Source: CAVQFB01 sp963711675 (lineage in GTDB: Bacteria; Acidobacteriota; Terriglobia; Terriglobales; Acidobacteriaceae). Taken from it: DNA of 64,000 nucleotides. Each line of letters begins with the position of its first letter. Positions within the stretch are counted from its first letter, which is position 1. Both the position numbers and the translations under genes were made by a program. Under the pieces are notes generated by a model that did no database searches, was not told the origin of the DNA, and saw only the letters and a program-made list of their open reading frames with translations. Location of the stretch: assembly GCA_963711675.1 (NCBI GenBank), contig CAVQFB010000008.1, positions 186,001-250,000 on the forward strand, written 5' to 3'. Below are positions 33,634-42,260 of this stretch, one piece after another.

Positions 33634-35697
33634 TCAGTACCAGGGCCAGGCGTGTGGGGTCGAGCCGTATTCATACGCTCCGCGGTCCCAGCCCGCACCC
33701 TTGGGCCGAGGCGCACCGCTGAAGTCGATCTTTGGAGCCTTGGTGCTCGCGCCGCTGTCGATCGCCGGACTGGACGACTGCAGATGGTAGTTGCCATTCT
33801 GATCGCCGGTGTAGTTCACGAACAGCGGGTCGGCCGTGATCGAGTTCTGTGCGGTGTCAAAATAGAAAGAGTAGTTGACCGGAGAATTGTTATTCACCAG
33901 GTTGTTGGTGTACGTGTTGTGCGAACCAATGTTACTGGCGTCGCAACACTCGCGGATGCCGGTGCCGCCCTGCAGCGCACCGTTATTCACCACGATATTG
34001 TTGGCCACGTAGTTGTAGTCGGTCACATTCGGTCCGGTTCCATCGGAGCCAATCAGGATGCCCCCGCCGGAATTGAAGATCGTGTTGTTCACGATGGTCG
34101 AATTGCTCACCGGCTGGTGATATTGATGAACCCCCCATCCTGTAACCAGGAAAACCAGGTTGTTGCTGACCAGGTTGAAATTCGTTCCGTTGATATAAAT
34201 TCCCTGAACGTGGTCGCCACCCTCCGTCATGCCGATGTTGTACACCATGTTTTCGCTGACCTCGGTGTAATCGGCCGCGGCTCCGCCCTGGTTGTTATTC
34301 GGACTGATGGCCGCGCCGCCGTTGCTGCCTGCACCCTGAGCCTGAATGTCATGCACGCGATTGCCAATGATCCGGCCGTGCGAGCCGTAGTCCAGAATTC
34401 CCAGGCGGGTGGCGGAATTGCTCGACGTGACATCGAATCCGGCTATGGTGACGTAATTTCCTGTGGCCAGCCAGACCGAGTCAGAGTTGCCCACAATTTT
34501 GGCTCCCCATTGCGTGTCGGAAATGTAGGTGATGGGAGCGCTCGAGGTTCCACTCGCGGAGGTGCTGACATTCTCGCTGTAAGTGCCGGCCGCAACGTGC
34601 ACGACCGATCCCGCAGCGACTACGCTGTCGGCGTGGTTGATCGTGGCCCACGGACTACACGCCGTTCCCGAGTTGCTGTCAGTGCCATTCGCGGCCACGT
34701 AGTACACGCCGGGTTGGCCAGGAGGCACGCCCCCGGTAAGGGTCACAATTGCACTGGCGCTCGCAGCGCTGTCATACAAGCTCTGCGCAGAAATCGTCTG
34801 GCTGCCGTCCGAAGGACAGGCTGGCGCAATATACAAGCCAGCCGCAGAAATCGTGCCGAGGCTGGCACTTCCACCCTGGATGCCGCCCACGTACCAGTTC
34901 ACGGCGGTATTGCTCGTTCCCGTGACCGTCGCATTGAATTGCTGGCTCTGTCCGGCTCCAAGTGTGGAACTCGTGGGAGAAACCGAAACACTCACCGGTG
35001 GAGCAGTGGAACTTATTGCCACGGACGCGTTCGCCGATTTTGACGGATTAGCCTGGCTGCTCGCGCTCACCGTCACACTTCCTCCACTCGGCACTGCCGA
35101 CGGGGCGGTGTAAAGGCCACTTGAGGAGATCGTTCCGACCGACGCATTGCCTCCCCGCACACCGTTCACCAGCCAGTTCACGGATGTGTTCGAGGTTCCT
35201 TTTACCTGCGCCGCGAATTGTGCCGACGAGTTCACCTGCAGGGCCGCACTCGTAGGAGTGATGGACACGCTGATGCCAGACGCCGTACCCGAGCCGGTTC
35301 CCGACAGCGTCACAACCTCACCTGCGGACTGGCTAGTGAGTATGGTCATGGTGCCGCTGTAGGTGCCAGCAGCGCTCGGCGTAAAGCTGACAGCCACGTT
35401 GAGAGCCGCTCCCGGATGAAGCACCGTCGCATTCGTCCAATTGCTTGCCTGGAAGGCGGTGGACCCGGCGAACGTGATGTTCTGTATCTGCAGGTCGGTG
35501 GTGCTGGTGTTGGTCAGGGTGAGTGTGGTGGTGGTGGTGGCGCTGACGGGATCGCTTCCAAAATTGATGGCACTTGGTGAAGCCGTTAAACCAGCTGCGA
35601 TTGCGTTGTTCCCAGCCTGTGCTCCGCCGCAGGCGGAAGAAACGAGCAGCACGAAGATGGAAGATACGAGAAGGAGTAGCCGTTGCGAGCGGGTCAT
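33634..35697 (-). CDS. Secreted multidomain parallel beta-helix protein with Ig-like repeats
   Basis: A protein of 687 residues on the opposite strand to its neighbours. The N-terminus (LLLLVSSIFVLLVSSACGG) looks like a lipoprotein signal, though the lipobox is imperfect. Residues about 35-130 resemble an ASH/choice-of-anchor-D domain (INFGSDPVSA), followed by two related Ig-like domains of about 90 residues that each contain NTxVNWxVxGxxGGxAS(V/L)GTIS. From about 325 a beta-helix of the same type as the neighbouring protein starts with YYVAANGTDSNSGT and ends with DPLFVNYTGD...SPAIDSGA and DRGAYEYGS. Both proteins finish in a short HxWP tail. Start is uncertain: 35697 gives the best signal peptide but lacks a ribosome site. 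It converges on the paralogue with 64 bp between them. Confidence 0.8.
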   Translation of the reverse strand: MTRSQRLLLLVSSIFVLLVSSACGGAQAGNNAIAAGLTASPSAINFGSDPVSATTTTTLTLTNTSTTDLQIQNITFAGSTAFQASNWTNATVLHPGAALNVAVSFTPSAAGTYSGTMTILTSQSAGEVVTLSGTGSGTASGISVSITPTSAALQVNSSAQFAAQVKGTSNTSVNWLVNGVRGGNASVGTISSSGLYTAPSAVPSGGSVTVSASSQANPSKSANASVAISSTAPPVSVSVSPTSSTLGAGQSQQFNATVTGTSNTAVNWYVGGIQGGSASLGTISAAGLYIAPACPSDGSQTISAQSLYDSAASASAIVTLTGGVPPGQPGVYYVAANGTDSNSGTACSPWATINHADSVVAAGSVVHVAAGTYSENVSTSASGTSSAPITYISDTQWGAKIVGNSDSVWLATGNYVTIAGFDVTSSNSATRLGILDYGSHGRIIGNRVHDIQAQGAGSNGGAAISPNNNQGGAAADYTEVSENMVYNIGMTEGGDHVQGIYINGTNFNLVSNNLVFLVTGWGVHQYHQPVSNSTIVNNTIFNSGGGILIGSDGTGPNVTDYNYVANNIVVNNGALQGGTGIRECCDASNIGSHNTYTNNLVNNNSPVNYSFYFDTAQNSITADPLFVNYTGDQNGNYHLQSSSPAIDSGASTKAPKIDFSGAPRPKGAGWDRGAYEYGSTPHAWPWY

Positions 35698-36165
35698 CAG
35701 GGGGAGTCCCAAATTGGAATTGCCGAACGATTGCAAAGTAAACATCTCCACTGTCGGGCAAAAGCCCGGGATTTGGCACGTCACGAAGGGGCGTGTACTT
35801 CAGACGAAGATTTTTCTTTACGTACTGCGAGGACTTCTTAGGAATTAGTGGCGCTATGAGACCACCGGAGCCTCACCCGATTCCGGCGACTCCCAGGGTG
35901 GATAGAACGTTCCTGTGTTGATAACACCGTCGCGATGAGATCGTCAATTTCGAAATCTTAAAATTCTCACTCAAGAGTACATGCCGTTAAAAAACACAAC
36001 AGCGTTCGGCTCATTTCCTCGCGAGACGAATCATTTCGTTGAAAAATACAACGGTAATAAGCGCTGCGCATGACCTTATCGGCTCAGGTATCCACAGTCA
36101 TTCCCACTTTGGTGCTCGCTTAACTGAGAAACGATCCAATCTATATCAGGAAGCGAACTAAACCT
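35698..36165. promoter_or_regulatory. Divergent control region before asnB
   Basis: 468 bp without a gene, between the minus-strand beta-helix gene and asnB. It is visibly more AT-rich than its surroundings. It holds two 16-bp near-identical direct repeats (35985-36000 and 36037-36052, 14 of 16 identical), the second of which is a dyad. It probably carries promoters in both directions; no clear -35/-10 pair was found. Confidence 0.45.
35985..36052. repeat. Pair of 16-bp A-rich repeats, one a perfect dyad
   Basis: CGTTAAAAAACACAAC at 35985-36000 and CGTTGAAAAATACAAC at 36037-36052 differ at two positions and start 52 bp (about five helical turns) apart. The second reads CGTTG, seven A/T bases, CAACG, a perfect 5-bp inverted repeat from 36037 to 36053. 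Spacing and symmetry fit operator sites for a dimeric regulator. Confidence 0.4.
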
Positions 36166-38133
36166 ATGTGCGGCATCGCAGGCGTGTGTAATTCACAAAA
36201 CGAGAAAGTTGACAGCCGGCTGCTAACCAGCATGATCGGCATGGTCCGCCACCGTGGGCCCGATGCCTCGGGTATTCACGCCGACTCTGGAATCGGCCTG
36301 GCGAACGCGCGCTTGAGCATCATCGACCTGAACGGTGGTGCGCAGCCCATGCACAACGCAGACAAGTCGCTGTGGATCACCTTCAATGGCGAGATCTTCA
36401 ACTACGTGGAGTTGCGCCAGGAACTGTCAGCTCGCGGACACCGCTTTGCCACCGAATCCGATACCGAAGTCATCCTCCACCTCTATGAAGAAGAAGGCGA
36501 GGAATGTGTTCGCCGTCTCAACGGGCAATGGGGATTCGCCATCTGGGATGTGATGGCACGCAAGCTCTTCCTGTCACGTGATCGGATGGGCGTTCGTCCG
36601 CTGTTCTACACGGTCGTAGGCGACGAGCTGATTTTCGGTTCAGAGATCAAGTCGATATTTGCTCATCCCGCTGTTTCGCGAGAATTGGATCTGATCGCTT
36701 TGGATCAGATCTTCACGTTTTGGGTTACGCTTCCGCCGCGAACCATCTTTAAGGGAATCTGCGAGCTTCTTCCAGGACATTCGCTGGTTTTCCAGAACGG
36801 TGCCGTAAGAACCCATCCTTATTGGCAGCTGGATTTCAGCGCGGCCCCGGAGGAGCGCCGGCCCGAAGCCGACTATGTCGACGAACTGCAATCGCTCCTG
36901 GCCGACGCGACCCGTATCCGTCTCCGTGCCGACGTTCCTGTCGGCGTTCTCCTGAGTGGAGGTCTGGACTCCACCATCGTCACTGCCCTGGTGAGGAAGT
37001 TTGCCCACGACCGGCTACGCACTTTTTCCGTCATGTTCACCGCCAAGGAGCTCGATGAGAGCGTCTTTCAGCAGGAGGCGGTCGAGTTTTTCAATACCTC
37101 GCACGACCAGATTCGCTGCGATGGCGCCGATATCGCCCGTGTCTTCGCCGACGTAATCTGGCACACCGAGAAGCCTGTGATCCGGGCCGCCCCGGCGCCA
37201 CTCTATATGCTCTCGCAGCTCATTCGTGACGATGGCTACAAAGTGGTCCTGACCGGCGAAGGCGCCGACGAGGTGTTTGGCGGATACGACATATATAAGG
37301 AGGCCAAGATCCGCCGCTTCTGCGCGGCCCAGCCCGGATCCAAACAGCGCCTTCGCCTGTTGCGGCGGCTTTATCCTTACCAGGAGAATCTCCAGCGCCA
37401 GCCTGACATCTACCTGCAGAACTTCTTCCGCGCGGGACAGGCGGATACTTCCCACCCCTTCTTTTCTCACCTGCCACGCTGGGAACTCACCTCCCGGCTG
37501 AAGTGTTTCTTTTCCGACCAAACTCGCGAATCTCTGCGCGACTATGACGCCCTGGCCGATCTGTGCCAGCAGCTCCCCCCCAATTACGATCGTTGGCACA
37601 GTTTCGGCCAGTCCCAATACCTGGAAACCATGTTCCTCCTGCCGGGTTACATCCTGTCGTCGCAGGGCGATCGCCCGGCGCTGGCGCATTCGGTGGAAGC
37701 GCGGCATCCGTTTCTCGACTACCGCGTTGTCGAGTTTGCCGCGAAGCTGCCGCCCCCACTCAAGATGAAGGTCCTGAACGAAAAATACATTCTCAAGCGA
37801 GCCTTCGGACACATGCTCCCGTCGGCGATTGTAGCCCGGCCGAAACAGCCTTACCGCGCTCCCGACGGGCGCAGTTTTTTTGCCTCACCCGTGCAGGAGT
37901 ATGTCGAGGCTCTCCTGTCATCGGAACAAATCGAAACCGGCGCCGTCTTTGACTCCTCCGCCGTCACCAAACTGGTCAGCAAATTTACCTCCGGCCGCGC
38001 CATGGGAGTGAAAGACGACATGGCGCTGGTCGGCATTCTCTCCACACAACTTCTGATTCATCAATTCATCACGCAATTTAGCCAAGGAGCTCCGTCATGC
38101 GGGCAAGTGAAGGTGAGTTACGCCGTTTCGTAG
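36166..38133 (+). CDS. asnB: Asparagine synthase-like glutamine amidotransferase (AsnB type)
   Basis: A 655-residue glutamine-hydrolysing amidotransferase. MCGIAG puts the nucleophilic Cys at position 2 after Met removal; RHRGPDASG, NGEIFNYVEL and ESDTEVILHLY complete the class II glutaminase domain. The synthetase domain has the PPi-loop VLLSGGLDST near residue 263 and GEGADEVFGGYDIY. It would form an amide on an acid activated with ATP. In exosortase-type and O-antigen loci such proteins amidate sugar or acyl carboxylates rather than free aspartate. It overlaps the acyl carrier protein gene by 37 bases, which points to a dedicated partner. AGGAAG lies further than usual (about 12 bases) before the ATG. 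Confidence 0.92.
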   Translation: MCGIAGVCNSQNEKVDSRLLTSMIGMVRHRGPDASGIHADSGIGLANARLSIIDLNGGAQPMHNADKSLWITFNGEIFNYVELRQELSARGHRFATESDTEVILHLYEEEGEECVRRLNGQWGFAIWDVMARKLFLSRDRMGVRPLFYTVVGDELIFGSEIKSIFAHPAVSRELDLIALDQIFTFWVTLPPRTIFKGICELLPGHSLVFQNGAVRTHPYWQLDFSAAPEERRPEADYVDELQSLLADATRIRLRADVPVGVLLSGGLDSTIVTALVRKFAHDRLRTFSVMFTAKELDESVFQQEAVEFFNTSHDQIRCDGADIARVFADVIWHTEKPVIRAAPAPLYMLSQLIRDDGYKVVLTGEGADEVFGGYDIYKEAKIRRFCAAQPGSKQRLRLLRRLYPYQENLQRQPDIYLQNFFRAGQADTSHPFFSHLPRWELTSRLKCFFSDQTRESLRDYDALADLCQQLPPNYDRWHSFGQSQYLETMFLLPGYILSSQGDRPALAHSVEARHPFLDYRVVEFAAKLPPPLKMKVLNEKYILKRAFGHMLPSAIVARPKQPYRAPDGRSFFASPVQEYVEALLSSEQIETGAVFDSSAVTKLVSKFTSGRAMGVKDDMALVGILSTQLLIHQFITQFSQGAPSCGQVKVSYAVS

Positions 38134-38387
38134 TCGATAACTTCTTGTACGGTAAGGAACAGAAATTTTCCGATGAGGACTCCCTCATGGAGTTGGGTTT
38201 CCTCGACTCGACCGGTGTGCTGGAACTGGTCAACTTCCTGGAAAAAAAGTACGGCATCGTCGTGGATGATGCCGACCTGTTGCCTGAAAACCTCGACTCC
38301 ATCAACAACCTGGCTCGCTTTGTCCGTCGCAAGCTGGGGCAGGCCGTACATCTAATCCCTACGTTGCAGACGGCAATGCAGGACTAA
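38097..38387 (+). CDS. Acyl carrier protein
   Basis: A 96-residue carrier protein of the PP-binding family. GFLDSTGVLELVNFLEKKYG holds the phosphopantetheine-accepting Ser38 in the DS motif (DST here rather than DSL). AAGGAG seven bases before the ATG fixes the start inside the 3' end of asnB. It should carry an acyl or aminoacyl group loaded by the AMP-ligase encoded next. Divergence from housekeeping AcpP around the Ser and the context suggest a specialised carrier. Confidence 0.92.
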   Translation: MRASEGELRRFVVDNFLYGKEQKFSDEDSLMELGFLDSTGVLELVNFLEKKYGIVVDDADLLPENLDSINNLARFVRRKLGQAVHLIPTLQTAMQD

Positions 38388-38496
38388 CACGTCCCCCGCG
38401 AGCGGCTTGAAAGTGGCTCTCCCCCCGCCAATCGCTAGTGAAGCGTCACATCGTCTTCGTTGAAACGAATCGCCCCCGCCTTCGAAGGAGACACTT

Positions 38497-40074
38497 ATGC
38501 AGGTTGAAGAATTCCTGGAACGAAGCGCTGAACGCTATCCTGACAAAACCGCGCTGATTTGTGGCTCTCGTCGCCTTACCTACTCGGAGATCGATACCTC
38601 ATGCAACCAGCTCGCCCACGCTCTGCTAGCGGGCGGCCTTGAGCGCTGGGATCGGGTCGCCGTGTACGCGCCGAACTCTGTGGAAACCGTGCTTGCCGTG
38701 TTTGCTACTCTCAAGGCCTCGGGCGTTTTCCTTCTCGTCAATCCCACGACCAAGCCGGACAAGCTGGCCTACATCCTTAACAACAGCCGCGCGACCGCGC
38801 TCATCACTACCGAACGACTGCTGCCTTCCGTCCTGGCCGCCGCCGGGGAAGTTCCCTATCTGCGTCAGATTATGGTCAGCGGCCGCTCTGAAGATGAGGT
38901 TCTCCCAGCAATTCCAGACAAGAATCTGTCCTGGCTCAGCACGGCGTGTCGCGCTCAGTCCCTCCGGCCATGCCCCAGAAAGAACATTGACATCGACCTT
39001 GCCGCCCTCATCTACACCTCCGGCTCTACAGGCCGCCCCAAGGGCGTCATGATGACGCACCTGAACATCGTGTCGGCGGCTACCTCGATCACCACCTATC
39101 TCGAGAACACGCCCGAAGACATCATCATCGACGTACTGCCGCTCTCCTTTGACTACGGCCTTTATCAGCTCCTCATGGCATTCAAGATCGGCGCCACCCT
39201 GGTGCTGGAGCAGTCCTTCACCTACCCGCGGGCGGTGATCGAAACGCTCATCCGGGAGAATGTGACCGGATTTCCCATCGTCCCCACGATTTCGTCCATC
39301 CTTCTGCAGATGGACCTCACGCCATTTCGCTTTTCGCATCTTCGCTACATCACCAATACTGCCGCAGCCTTGCCGGTCGAACACATCCGCAGGCTGCGCG
39401 AACTGTTTCCGCACGTCCGGATCTATTCCATGTACGGTCTTACCGAGTGCAAACGCGTCTCCTACTTGCCTCCCGACCAGCTCGACATCCGTCCGCGATC
39501 GGTGGGCCGCGGCATGCCCAATGAAGAGGTCTACATCGTCAACCAGCAGGGCGATCGCCTCCCGCCAGGCGTGGTCGGGGAACTAGTGGTTCGCGGCGCC
39601 AACGTCATGAAAGGCTATTGGGAGCTTCCCGTGGAAACTGACGCCGTGCTCAAGCCAGGAATCTTCCTGGACGAGAAAGTCCTCTACACCGGCGATCTCT
39701 TCCGGGCCGACGAAGAAGGCTATCTGTACTTTGTGGGCCGCAAAGACGACATCATCAAGACGTGTGGCGAGAAGGTGAGTCCCCGCGAGGTGGAGAACGT
39801 TCTGTACTCTCATCCCGATGTTTCCGATGCCGCCGTCGTTGGAGTACCCGACGCGGTACTGGGTAACAGTATTCGGGCGTTCGTCAGCTTGAAGCCCCGT
39901 GCTCAAGCCACCTCACAAGATTTGCTCGCATTCTGCGCCGACCGCCTCGAGGATTTTATGGTGCCCAAGGCGATCGAATTCCGCGAGACGTTGCCCAAGT
40001 CTGCCAACGGCAAGATCGACAAGCGGGGACTGCTTGCCGAGACTCAGCCTATCACCGCAGGAGCTTCTTCATGA
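38497..40074 (+). CDS. AMP-forming acyl-CoA/acyl-ACP ligase
   Basis: A 525-residue member of the ANL adenylating family. Core motifs: YTSGSTGRPKGVMMTH (A3, about residue 172), YSMYGLTECKRVSYLP (A5), YTGDLFRADEEGYLYFVGR (A7-A8), DDIIKTCGEKVSP and the catalytic Lys in PKSANGKIDKRGL (A10). It adenylates a carboxylic acid and transfers it to a thiol, here probably the carrier protein encoded 109 bp upstream. It resembles the acyl-CoA ligase found with exosortase A systems. AAGGAG before the ATG supports the start, and the stop overlaps the next gene by 4 bases. Confidence 0.92.
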   Translation: MQVEEFLERSAERYPDKTALICGSRRLTYSEIDTSCNQLAHALLAGGLERWDRVAVYAPNSVETVLAVFATLKASGVFLLVNPTTKPDKLAYILNNSRATALITTERLLPSVLAAAGEVPYLRQIMVSGRSEDEVLPAIPDKNLSWLSTACRAQSLRPCPRKNIDIDLAALIYTSGSTGRPKGVMMTHLNIVSAATSITTYLENTPEDIIIDVLPLSFDYGLYQLLMAFKIGATLVLEQSFTYPRAVIETLIRENVTGFPIVPTISSILLQMDLTPFRFSHLRYITNTAAALPVEHIRRLRELFPHVRIYSMYGLTECKRVSYLPPDQLDIRPRSVGRGMPNEEVYIVNQQGDRLPPGVVGELVVRGANVMKGYWELPVETDAVLKPGIFLDEKVLYTGDLFRADEEGYLYFVGRKDDIIKTCGEKVSPREVENVLYSHPDVSDAAVVGVPDAVLGNSIRAFVSLKPRAQATSQDLLAFCADRLEDFMVPKAIEFRETLPKSANGKIDKRGLLAETQPITAGASS

Positions 40075-41075
40075 GCGCGCATCAGTTAACCGAAGTGGAC
40101 TGTCTGCATATTGATCCGGCCGCTACCGCCCATGCCATAGAAACTGCAATCCGGGAAATAGTTCTCTCGCGGCTCAAGCGAAAAGGAGTGGTCGTTGGCC
40201 TTTCCGGCGGTATTGATAGCAGTGTAGTCGCGGCGCTCTGTGTCAATGCACTCGGTAAAGACCACGTGCTCGGCCTGTTCATGCCGGAGCGTGAATGTTC
40301 CGACGAGGCTCTCAGTCTCGGGTTGATGCTCGCGGAGTCTCTGCAGGTCCCTGCCACCATCGAGAACATCACAGGCATCCTGACCGCGAGCAGCTGTTAC
40401 GATCGGCGCGACCAGGCGATTCGCGAGCTCGTCCCCGAATTCGACTCCACATACAAATGCAAGCTCGTGATGCCCGGCTTTGCCAGCGGCGCACGATACT
40501 CCGTGCCCTCCCTCGTCGTCGAAGCTGCGGACGGCACTTCCAGGAAGGTTCGCCTGAATGCGCACGTATATTTGCAAATGGTGGCCGCGACGAACTTCAA
40601 ACAGCGTGTGCGCAAGATGCTGGAGTACTACCACGCCGACTGCCTCCAGTATGCCGTCGCCGGCACTCCCAACCGCCTGGAGTTCGACCAGGGCTTCTTC
40701 GTCAAGAATGGCGATGGTGCGGCCGACCTGAAACCCATCGCTCATCTCTACAAGTCACAGGTCTACCAGCTAGCCGAATATCTTGATCTGCCGGCAGAAA
40801 TCCGCGAGCGTCCTTCCACTACTGACACCTTTTCCATGCCGCAGTCGCAGGAAGAGTTCTATTTCTCACTGCCGCTGCGCAAGTTTGATCTTTGTCTCTA
40901 CGGAAAGAACCACGGTCTGCCACTGGAAGAGGTTGCCGCTATGGCGGACCTGACTATTGCACAGGTCACGGATGTCTTTGCCGCCATCGAGGCCAAGCGC
41001 GCAGCCACCGCCTACCTTCATCTGTCACCATTGCTCGTGGAACCGGTCGCGGAGATAGTCCATTGTCGTGAATGA
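40071..41075 (+). CDS. NAD synthase-like ATP-pyrophosphatase (NadE paralogue)
   Basis: A 334-residue adenine-nucleotide alpha hydrolase of the NadE family. VVGLSGGIDSSVVAALC near residue 43 is the PP-loop, and GTPNRLEFDQGFFVKNGDGA then DLKPIAHLYKSQVYQLAEYL match the family. It differs from housekeeping NadE: it is about 60 residues longer, has an insert at about 118-155 rich in Val and Ala, and the usual P2 loop is replaced by RPSTTDTFSMPQSQEEFYF. No separate glutaminase is attached, so ammonia would come from solution or from AsnB. The 4-base overlap with the ligase gene and the place in a sugar locus suggest an amide-forming step in polysaccharide decoration rather than NAD synthesis; this is inference. 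Confidence 0.85.
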   Translation: MSAHQLTEVDCLHIDPAATAHAIETAIREIVLSRLKRKGVVVGLSGGIDSSVVAALCVNALGKDHVLGLFMPERECSDEALSLGLMLAESLQVPATIENITGILTASSCYDRRDQAIRELVPEFDSTYKCKLVMPGFASGARYSVPSLVVEAADGTSRKVRLNAHVYLQMVAATNFKQRVRKMLEYYHADCLQYAVAGTPNRLEFDQGFFVKNGDGAADLKPIAHLYKSQVYQLAEYLDLPAEIRERPSTTDTFSMPQSQEEFYFSLPLRKFDLCLYGKNHGLPLEEVAAMADLTIAQVTDVFAAIEAKRAATAYLHLSPLLVEPVAEIVHCRE

Positions 41076-41218
41076 GCTACGACTCGCAAGCAGTAAAGCG
41101 AGATTCCTAAGCCCTCCCCCAAACATGATTGACCTCGTCCGCCACATCCAGTGAATCCAGTCGCCATAACCGACGCAAGTCGACGTAAGCGTCTCGTTCT
41201 ATTTCCGGAGGTTTTCCT

Positions 41219-42205
41219 ATGCACTCATTACTGAAATCCGTCCTCCTCGTCGTTGTTCTTCTCCTCGGGACTTCGTCCACTCTCGCTCAGAACCAACCCG
41301 TTCACCAAAATGTCGGCGACGCAGCCAATCGAGTGCAGCCCCTGCAACAGAGCCTTCCCGCTGTGCCGGAAACGGTTCCGGCCCACGGCAATTCCGACCT
41401 CATCATCGGCAATGGCGATTTACTCGAAGTGAGCGTTTATGGGGCTCCGGAATTTATCAAGCAGGCTCGTGTGGCGGATTCAGGGGACATTTCCTTGCCG
41501 TTGGTAGGCTCCGTTCATGTCGCAGGACTAACCATTCGCGAAGCGGAACTGGCCTTGGCGCAGCGCCTCTCCGACGGCGAATTCTTCTTCAAGCCGCAGG
41601 TCTCTATCTTCGTCAAGGAATATGCCAGCCAGGGAATCTCCGTGCTGGGCGAAGTGCAGAAACCCGGAATCTATCCTTTGCCCGGCGACCGCACCCTTTT
41701 CGACGCTCTTTCTGCCGCCGGAGGCGTGACCCCAAAGGCCGGTAATTCCATCACGGTTACGCATCGTGGCGGGAAGCCGGGAAGTCAGACCGTTGTGATG
41801 CCGTCGAATGAGACTCTGCCTCCGGCAAGCAACGTGCCGGTCATGCCGGGTGACATCGTGGTTGTATCGAAGGCTGGGATCGTCTACGTGGTCGGCGATG
41901 TGCATCTGCCCGGCGGATTTGTCCTGGAGAATTCCAATCTCTCCGTCCTGCAGGCTATCGCTATGGCGCAGGGCACGAACTCGACCGCCAAGCTCGACAA
42001 GACGATCCTGATTCGCAAGACTTCAGACGGTCACCAGGAAATTCCCGTCGCTTTGTCTCAGATCATGGCGGCCAAGTCTCCCGACATCAAGCTTCAGCCC
42101 GACGACATTGTCTTTGTTCCGGTCAGCGGTCCCAAAGCCGTTGCCCGCCGGAGCCTGGAAGCCATCCTCACAACCGCGACTGGCGTCGTTATCTATCGCC
42201 GGTGA
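41219..42205 (+). CDS. Wza-type polysaccharide export protein with SLBB domains
   Basis: A 328-residue periplasmic/outer-membrane export protein. A signal peptide (LLKSVLLVVVLLLGTSSTLAQ) is present but there is no lipobox Cys, unlike E. coli Wza. The Poly_export domain spans about residues 60-135 (LIIGNGDLLEVSVYGAPEF, then VADSGDISLPLVGSVHVAG); two SLBB domains follow (ISVLGEVQKPGIYPLPGD and VYVVGDVHLPGGFVLEN). A GGAGG eight bases before the ATG is strong. It should form the outer part of the export channel together with the Wzz-kinase. There is no C-terminal amphipathic helix as in Wza, so a separate outer-membrane pore may be used. Confidence 0.9.
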   Translation: MHSLLKSVLLVVVLLLGTSSTLAQNQPVHQNVGDAANRVQPLQQSLPAVPETVPAHGNSDLIIGNGDLLEVSVYGAPEFIKQARVADSGDISLPLVGSVHVAGLTIREAELALAQRLSDGEFFFKPQVSIFVKEYASQGISVLGEVQKPGIYPLPGDRTLFDALSAAGGVTPKAGNSITVTHRGGKPGSQTVVMPSNETLPPASNVPVMPGDIVVVSKAGIVYVVGDVHLPGGFVLENSNLSVLQAIAMAQGTNSTAKLDKTILIRKTSDGHQEIPVALSQIMAAKSPDIKLQPDDIVFVPVSGPKAVARRSLEAILTTATGVVIYRR

Positions 42206-42260
42206 GCTTCTCTCAACCGTAGAAACAACCGGAGTCCCTCCAGGATTCCTGCGTCAAATC

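Noticed and set aside
33601..35043. 480-codon plus-strand frame opposite the beta-helix gene
   Set aside because: Val/Arg/His-rich antisense shadow; the minus strand encodes recognisable domains throughout.
37015..37812. 265-codon minus-strand frame inside asnB
   Set aside because: Antisense to a well-conserved synthetase domain; no start signal or family match.
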